From Corynebacterium yonathiae (GTDB lineage Bacteria > Actinomycetota > Actinomycetes > Mycobacteriales > Mycobacteriaceae), in contig NZ_JAKMUZ010000005.1 of the NCBI RefSeq assembly GCF_027570195.1, forward strand, positions 62,001 through 126,000: a stretch of 64,000 bases of DNA. Reading direction: 5' to 3'. Positions 60,175 through 64,000 of the stretch are shown here, piece after piece. The position numbers and the translations under genes are program-made. The notes beneath the pieces are model-generated. The model had not been told where the DNA came from. It saw only the letters and a program-made list of their open reading frames with translations, and made no database searches. Position 1 is the stretch's first letter. Each line of letters starts with the position of its first letter.

Positions 60175-60511
60175 GGTAACCAGCACCATCACCAAAGGAG
60201 CCGTAGTCATTGCCCCGCGGGTTCTCACCGCGGTCATTGAGGGCGTCAATAATGGAACGGATGGTGGCTTCCCCGATGCGATCGGCGCGAGCCCAAGAGC
60301 GAGGTGCCTGGCGAGGATTCTGCGGAGCTGATTCTGGTCGCGGCGGTGCCGGCTTTTCCTCTCGCGGAGCAGAGACCTCGATGGTGAAGGTAGTGCCATC
60401 AAGGTGGAGGGCGTCACCGTCGCGCACGCCCGCGGCACGCGCGGCGGAAAGCAGCGCAGATAGCTCGCCCACCGTAGCGTTGTCCACATCAAGCTGCAGT
60501 CTAAAAGACAT
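60167..60511 (-). CDS. Hypothetical protein coupled to the membrane protein downstream
   Basis: A 114-residue soluble protein. The first 50 residues form a beta/alpha domain (M-S-F-R-L-Q-L-D-V-D-N-A-T-V-G-E-L-S-A-L-L-S-A-A-R-A-A-G-V). A Pro/Glu/Arg-rich linker and a C-terminal helix with R-S-I-I-D-A-L-N follow. The family is unknown to me. AAAGGAC precedes the ATG. It overlaps the following gene by 8 bases, and the two probably make functionally linked products. Confidence 0.6.
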   Translation of the reverse strand: MSFRLQLDVDNATVGELSALLSAARAAGVRDGDALHLDGTTFTIEVSAPREEKPAPPRPESAPQNPRQAPRSWARADRIGEATIRSIIDALNDRGENPRGNDYGSFGDGAGYHG

Positions 60512-60608
60512 ATCTAGCCAGTCCTTTCTCTTTCCTATCCCACTTTAGAGTCCGGCAGTGCAAAAAGTAAGGCCACAATGCAAGCAGCGGGGGTTTTCAA
60601 GGGCAACT

Positions 60609-63600
60609 CTAAGAATGCTCGAAGGATTCTTCCTCGCCCCAAAAGACCTCATCTACAACCTTGCGGGCATGCCGGGTTAGTTTCAAATAATTTTCTAGAA
60701 ACTCCTGGTTATCTTCCGGTGGCCATCCAGCGGCGCCGGCCACCTGGGCCAACTGTGGGCCTGGGCCAGGCAATTGGTCCACGCGCTTGCCGCGCACGAG
60801 CACTAGTGCGTTGCGAGCGTCGGTGGCCATAAGCCAAGCTTCGCGCAGGTCTGAAACCTGCTCAGACGACAGGATGGAGGCATCCTCCAAGGCGTCGAGC
60901 ACGCGCAGTGTAGACGGATCGTGCAACTCGGCATGCTCGTGGGCATGCATCATGGTAAGCAACTGCACGGTCCATTCAATATCCGTAAGTGCGCCGCGAC
61001 CCAACTTGGTGTGCGTATTGCGGTCTGCACCGCGCGGCAAACGCTCATTGTCAACGCGCGCCTTCATGCGCCGGATGTCGCGGATGGTCGATGCACTGGC
61101 ACCGCCTTCTGGGTAGCGGAAGCTATCAACCATAGATATAAAACGCTCACCTACCTCCTTGTCACCGGCCACAAAGGCCGCGCGCAGCAAAGCCTGCAGC
61201 TCCCAGGACTCGCCCCACTCACGGTAGTAGCGCTCATAGGAGGCAATGGTGCGCACCACCGCACCGGAGCGGCCCTCTGGGCGCAGGCCCAAATCGACGT
61301 CCAATGGTGGATCACCCGAGGGTTTAGACAGGCGGCGCCGGAGCTTATCGACGATCCCGATAGCCCACTTCACCGCCTCCCCCTCCGCGCCAGAATCATC
61401 GGCCTGTTCGGAGGGCTCTGCTACCACGAGCACGTCTGCATCTGAGCCGAAGCCCAGCTCCATGCCTCCTAGTCGCCCCATACCGATAACGGCAATGCGC
61501 GCAGGCGGCTCCGCGTCCTCGTGCGCTAGACGCCACGCTCGCACCTCGGCGCGAAGTGCAGCCTCTAGCACGGCATCCCAAATGGTCGATAGTTCATAGC
61601 ACACCTGCTTGACCGGCATAAACCCCAGCAAGTCCGCACTAGCGATGCGAGCGAGCTCTACCCGGCGCAGCGAACGAGCCACCGCCACCGCCTTATCCGG
61701 GTCGGCGTGGCGTTTGCTGGAATTAACCAGCGCCTTGGAAACCTGTTCGGGCTTGGTTTCTAATAGTTTGGGGCCAGTGGCGCCGTCGGAAAGCTGCTTA
61801 ACCGAATCCGGCGCGCTAATAACAAGGTCTGCGGTAAACGGCGAGGTACCCAAAATGTGCATGAGCCGCTGGCCCACAATCCCTTCATCGCGCAGCATGC
61901 GCAAGAACCACGACCTGTCGTTCGCGGCCTCCGAAAGCTTGCGGTAGTTCAACAAGCCCATGTCTGGATCTGCGGTATCGGCTAGCCATTCCATCAAGGT
62001 AGGTAGCAAAATCGCCTGAATTCGGGCCTTGCGCGAGGTTCCTGCTGCCAGGGAGGTCAAGTGCTCGAATGCGCGGTCTGGGTGGTTATAGCCCAACGCC
62101 GCCAGCTGCAGCTTGGCGGCCTCCGGCGAAAGCTTGAGCTCATCGGCGGACATGGTGACCACGGAGTTAAGCAGCGGCCGATAAAACAGGCGCGAGTGCA
62201 GCTCGGAGATGCGCAGGCGAATTCGGCGCAGGTGCGACAGCATGCGCTCAGCGGCCGATTTGGTCCCTTGCGGGTAAAAGCCGGCGATGCGCGCTAGCCA
62301 CTTCATCCCCTCTTCGTCGTCCTTGTCTGGCAGTGTGTGCGTGCGACGGAAGCGCTCTAGCTGCAAACGGTGTTCGAGAAGGCGCAGGAATTCATAGGCT
62401 TCAATGAGCTGCGTGCCGTCCTCGCGGCCGACGTACCCCGCAGAAATCAGCGCCTCCAGCGCCTCCACCGTGGATAGCGCGCGCAGCGTCTCATCGGAAC
62501 GCCCGTGCACCAACTGCAAGAGCTGGACGGCAAATTCGATATCGCGCAGGCCACCCACGCCGAGCTTCAGCTCACGGTGCTTGAGCTCTGCAGGAACATT
62601 GGCCAGTACCCGGCGGCGCATGGCCTGCACATCTTCGACGAAGGACTCGCGCTGCGAGGCCGTCCACACCATCGGGCGGATTTGTTCCAGATAGTCCTGC
62701 CCCAGCGGGAGATAGCCCGTCATCGCACGCGCCTTGAGCAGCGCCTGGAACTCCCAGGTCTCCGCCCACCGTTTGTAGTAAGCCACGTGTGATTCCAGAG
62801 TGCGTACCAAGGCACCCGATTTTCCTTCGGGGCGCAGATTCGCGTCTACCTCGAAGAAGGTGGTGGATCCAATGCGATTAAACTCCGCCGCTAGCCTTGT
62901 GGCCCGAGGGGTTGCCTCGCTGCCGACGAAGATGACGTCCACATCGGAGATATAGTTCAGCTCTCCGGCGCCGCATTTGCCCATCGCCATGACGGCTAGC
63001 TGTGCATCCAGAGGTTCATCGTCGTAGATGGAACGCACGGCGCAGGCGAGAGAGGCGGTCAAGGCGGCGTCGGCAAGCGCGGTGGTCAACGCTGTAATCT
63101 GCCGGAATCCTACCTCCGGTTGAGACCTAGTTTGACCCTTGCGCGCATGAAAAGTGCCCGCCACATCACAGGCGGCAATGCGCATCATCAAGGTGCGGTA
63201 GGTCGTACGCAGCGCCTGCTTATGCTCGCCCTTGCCGGCCCGATAGGTGCCCGGCGCGCTCAGATCCTCTTGTGCGGGATCGGGCCGGTCAATGTCATGC
63301 GCGAAATCTGCCGGCTGGGCATCGACGACACCGAGCAAGCTCTGCAGCATCTCAGCGGGCTGCGGAAGAGGCTTTTCTAGCTCTCGCCACAACTCAGGGT
63401 TCGCCGCGAGGTGGTCTCCAAAGGCAGTCGAAGCACCCAACAAAGAAAATAGGCGCACGCGCATCGTTTCATTGGCGCGCACGGCTTCATCAAGCTCTGG
63501 GGCGTGTTCATAGATGCGGATCAGGTTATTAAGGGCCAAGTCCGGATCGCCCACGGCCGCAAGGGTCCACAGGAGATGGACCGATTCTGGGTTATTCCAG

Positions 63601-63680
63601 CCCAGATGCTCAATATCCTGGGCAGCGTGCGGGCGGGTGAGACCAAGCATGGCCGGTGAAGGCACAGCAGCAGGACGCAT
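60609..63680 (-). CDS. glnE: GlnE, glutamine synthetase adenylyltransferase/deadenylase
   Basis: Bifunctional regulator (1023 residues) that adds and removes AMP on GlnA Tyr405. Two nucleotidyltransferase halves are visible. The N-terminal (deadenylase) half has the G-x-G-E-L-N-Y-x-S-D-V-D motif as K-C-G-A-G-E-L-N-Y-I-S-D-V-D. The C-terminal (adenylylation) half has G-M-G-R-L-G-G-M-E-L-G-F-G-S-D-A-D. Both Asp-x-Asp metal pairs are intact. Length is close to the actinobacterial norm. It follows glnA2 by 7 bases. The site it acts on lies in the same window. Confidence 0.95.
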   Translation of the reverse strand: MRPAAVPSPAMLGLTRPHAAQDIEHLGWNNPESVHLLWTLAAVGDPDLALNNLIRIYEHAPELDEAVRANETMRVRLFSLLGASTAFGDHLAANPELWRELEKPLPQPAEMLQSLLGVVDAQPADFAHDIDRPDPAQEDLSAPGTYRAGKGEHKQALRTTYRTLMMRIAACDVAGTFHARKGQTRSQPEVGFRQITALTTALADAALTASLACAVRSIYDDEPLDAQLAVMAMGKCGAGELNYISDVDVIFVGSEATPRATRLAAEFNRIGSTTFFEVDANLRPEGKSGALVRTLESHVAYYKRWAETWEFQALLKARAMTGYLPLGQDYLEQIRPMVWTASQRESFVEDVQAMRRRVLANVPAELKHRELKLGVGGLRDIEFAVQLLQLVHGRSDETLRALSTVEALEALISAGYVGREDGTQLIEAYEFLRLLEHRLQLERFRRTHTLPDKDDEEGMKWLARIAGFYPQGTKSAAERMLSHLRRIRLRISELHSRLFYRPLLNSVVTMSADELKLSPEAAKLQLAALGYNHPDRAFEHLTSLAAGTSRKARIQAILLPTLMEWLADTADPDMGLLNYRKLSEAANDRSWFLRMLRDEGIVGQRLMHILGTSPFTADLVISAPDSVKQLSDGATGPKLLETKPEQVSKALVNSSKRHADPDKAVAVARSLRRVELARIASADLLGFMPVKQVCYELSTIWDAVLEAALRAEVRAWRLAHEDAEPPARIAVIGMGRLGGMELGFGSDADVLVVAEPSEQADDSGAEGEAVKWAIGIVDKLRRRLSKPSGDPPLDVDLGLRPEGRSGAVVRTIASYERYYREWGESWELQALLRAAFVAGDKEVGERFISMVDSFRYPEGGASASTIRDIRRMKARVDNERLPRGADRNTHTKLGRGALTDIEWTVQLLTMMHAHEHAELHDPSTLRVLDALEDASILSSEQVSDLREAWLMATDARNALVLVRGKRVDQLPGPGPQLAQVAGAAGWPPEDNQEFLENYLKLTRHARKVVDEVFWGEEESFEHS

Positions 63681-63687
63681 TACTCTC

Positions 63688-64000
63688 CTAGAAGTTCAGG
63701 TTATTGCGCAGCTCAAAGGTGGTGATTTGGCTCTGATAATGATGCCACTCATCCCACTTGGAGCGCAGGAAGAACTCAAAGACGTGCTCGCCCAAGACCT
63801 CTGCCATGAACTCGGATTTTTCAAATGTGCGCAAAGCCTGATCCAGGCTGGTGGGTAGATCCTTATATCCCATCGCACGGCGCTCACGGCGGGTGAGCTG
63901 GTGGACATCGTCCTCGGCCGGCTCATCCAATTCATAGCCCTCCCGGATGCCTCGCAGTCCGGCGGCCAAAAGTACCGCGTATCCCAAGTACGGATTCATC
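63688..64000 (-). CDS. glnA2: GlnA2-type glutamine synthetase, C-terminal part
   Basis: The last 103 codons of a type I glutamine synthetase; the rest lies beyond the window. M-N-P-Y-L-G-Y-A-V-L-L-A-A-G-L-R-G-I is the N-P-Y-L-x-x-A segment. The end differs from GlnA: it has no D-L-Y-E-L-P-P adenylylation site but R-R-A-M-G-Y-K-D-L-P and a W-D-E-W-H-H-Y-Q-S-Q-I-T tail. This matches the alpha-type GlnA2 next to glnE in mycobacteria and corynebacteria. Its role, often dispensable, is unclear. Confidence 0.9.
   Translation of the reverse strand, partial: MNPYLGYAVLLAAGLRGIREGYELDEPAEDDVHQLTRRERRAMGYKDLPTSLDQALRTFEKSEFMAEVLGEHVFEFFLRSKWDEWHHYQSQITTFELRNNLNF

Overview
The window looks like a chromosome segment of a Corynebacterium species. 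The gene order closely follows the block shared by Corynebacterium and Mycobacterium that runs from the division/cell-wall (dcw) cluster to glnA-glnE-glnA2. Marker genes fit Corynebacteriales: MptA-type mannosyltransferases, PimB', PknL, the ctaE-qcrCAB and ctaCF respiratory genes, an LtsA-type amidotransferase and a class II DAHP synthase. The base composition is moderately GC-rich. I cannot fix the species. Complete gcvP-gcvT-gcvH genes between aceF and lipB, and an Abi gene after glnA, argue that it is not C. glutamicum itself, as far as I recall that genome. No rRNA, tRNA, insertion sequence or CRISPR array was seen.

Layout. 1-6472 (minus strand): murF (partial), murE, ftsI, ftsL, rsmH, mraZ, with an array of MraZ-type boxes upstream of mraZ. 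6926-8647: DUF3040 and SAV_6107-HEPN proteins and a GNAT enzyme. 8692-21884: envelope glycolipid and wall region with idsA, mptA, a winged-helix protein, pknL, aroG, an exoribonuclease, a GT87 mannosyltransferase, an acyltransferase-3, plsC, glk, pimB' and two NlpC/P60 peptidases; the second peptidase gene has a long structured leader. 22846-29308: cytochrome bc1-aa3 genes qcrB, qcrA, qcrC, ctaE, ctaF, ctaC. 29699-36942: ltsA, erpA, a DUF3043 protein, a degenerate CobT homologue, ilvE, leucyl aminopeptidase, pncA. 37264-39155: TPP riboswitch and thiC. 39683-48487: lipoate-centred locus aceF, gcvPTH, lipB, lipA. 48568-51454: DUF4191, RDD, glnA. 51763-60511: a more variable stretch with an Abi protein, a TDT-type transporter, two small genes, a NUDIX hydrolase, a trypsin-like lipoprotein, thrC, an MFS transporter, an AAA ATPase and small envelope proteins. 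60609-64000: glnE and the end of glnA2.

How the genes work together. The window links division and murein synthesis (mur, fts, ltsA, NlpC/P60) with lipomannan/LAM assembly on polyprenyl carriers (idsA, pimB', mptA, GT87, plsC). It also holds the respiratory supercomplex. In the lipoate locus, lipB and lipA lie beside two lipoyl-dependent systems, the E2 subunit AceF and GcvH. GlnA carries its adenylylation tyrosine and GlnE is encoded in the same window.

Most notable observations: a conserved N-terminus of the acyltransferase-3 that is only readable from a non-canonical ATT start; a CobT homologue without the family's key motifs; two lipoyl-domain segments of aceF that differ at 2 of 334 bases; a structured nlpC leader below an MtrA-like box; a paired-palindrome operator over the abi promoter; two coupled small genes (16 and 48 codons); and many starts placed 6-8 nt after a TANNNT -10 element, as expected for leaderless mRNAs. 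No wholly new multi-gene system was identified.
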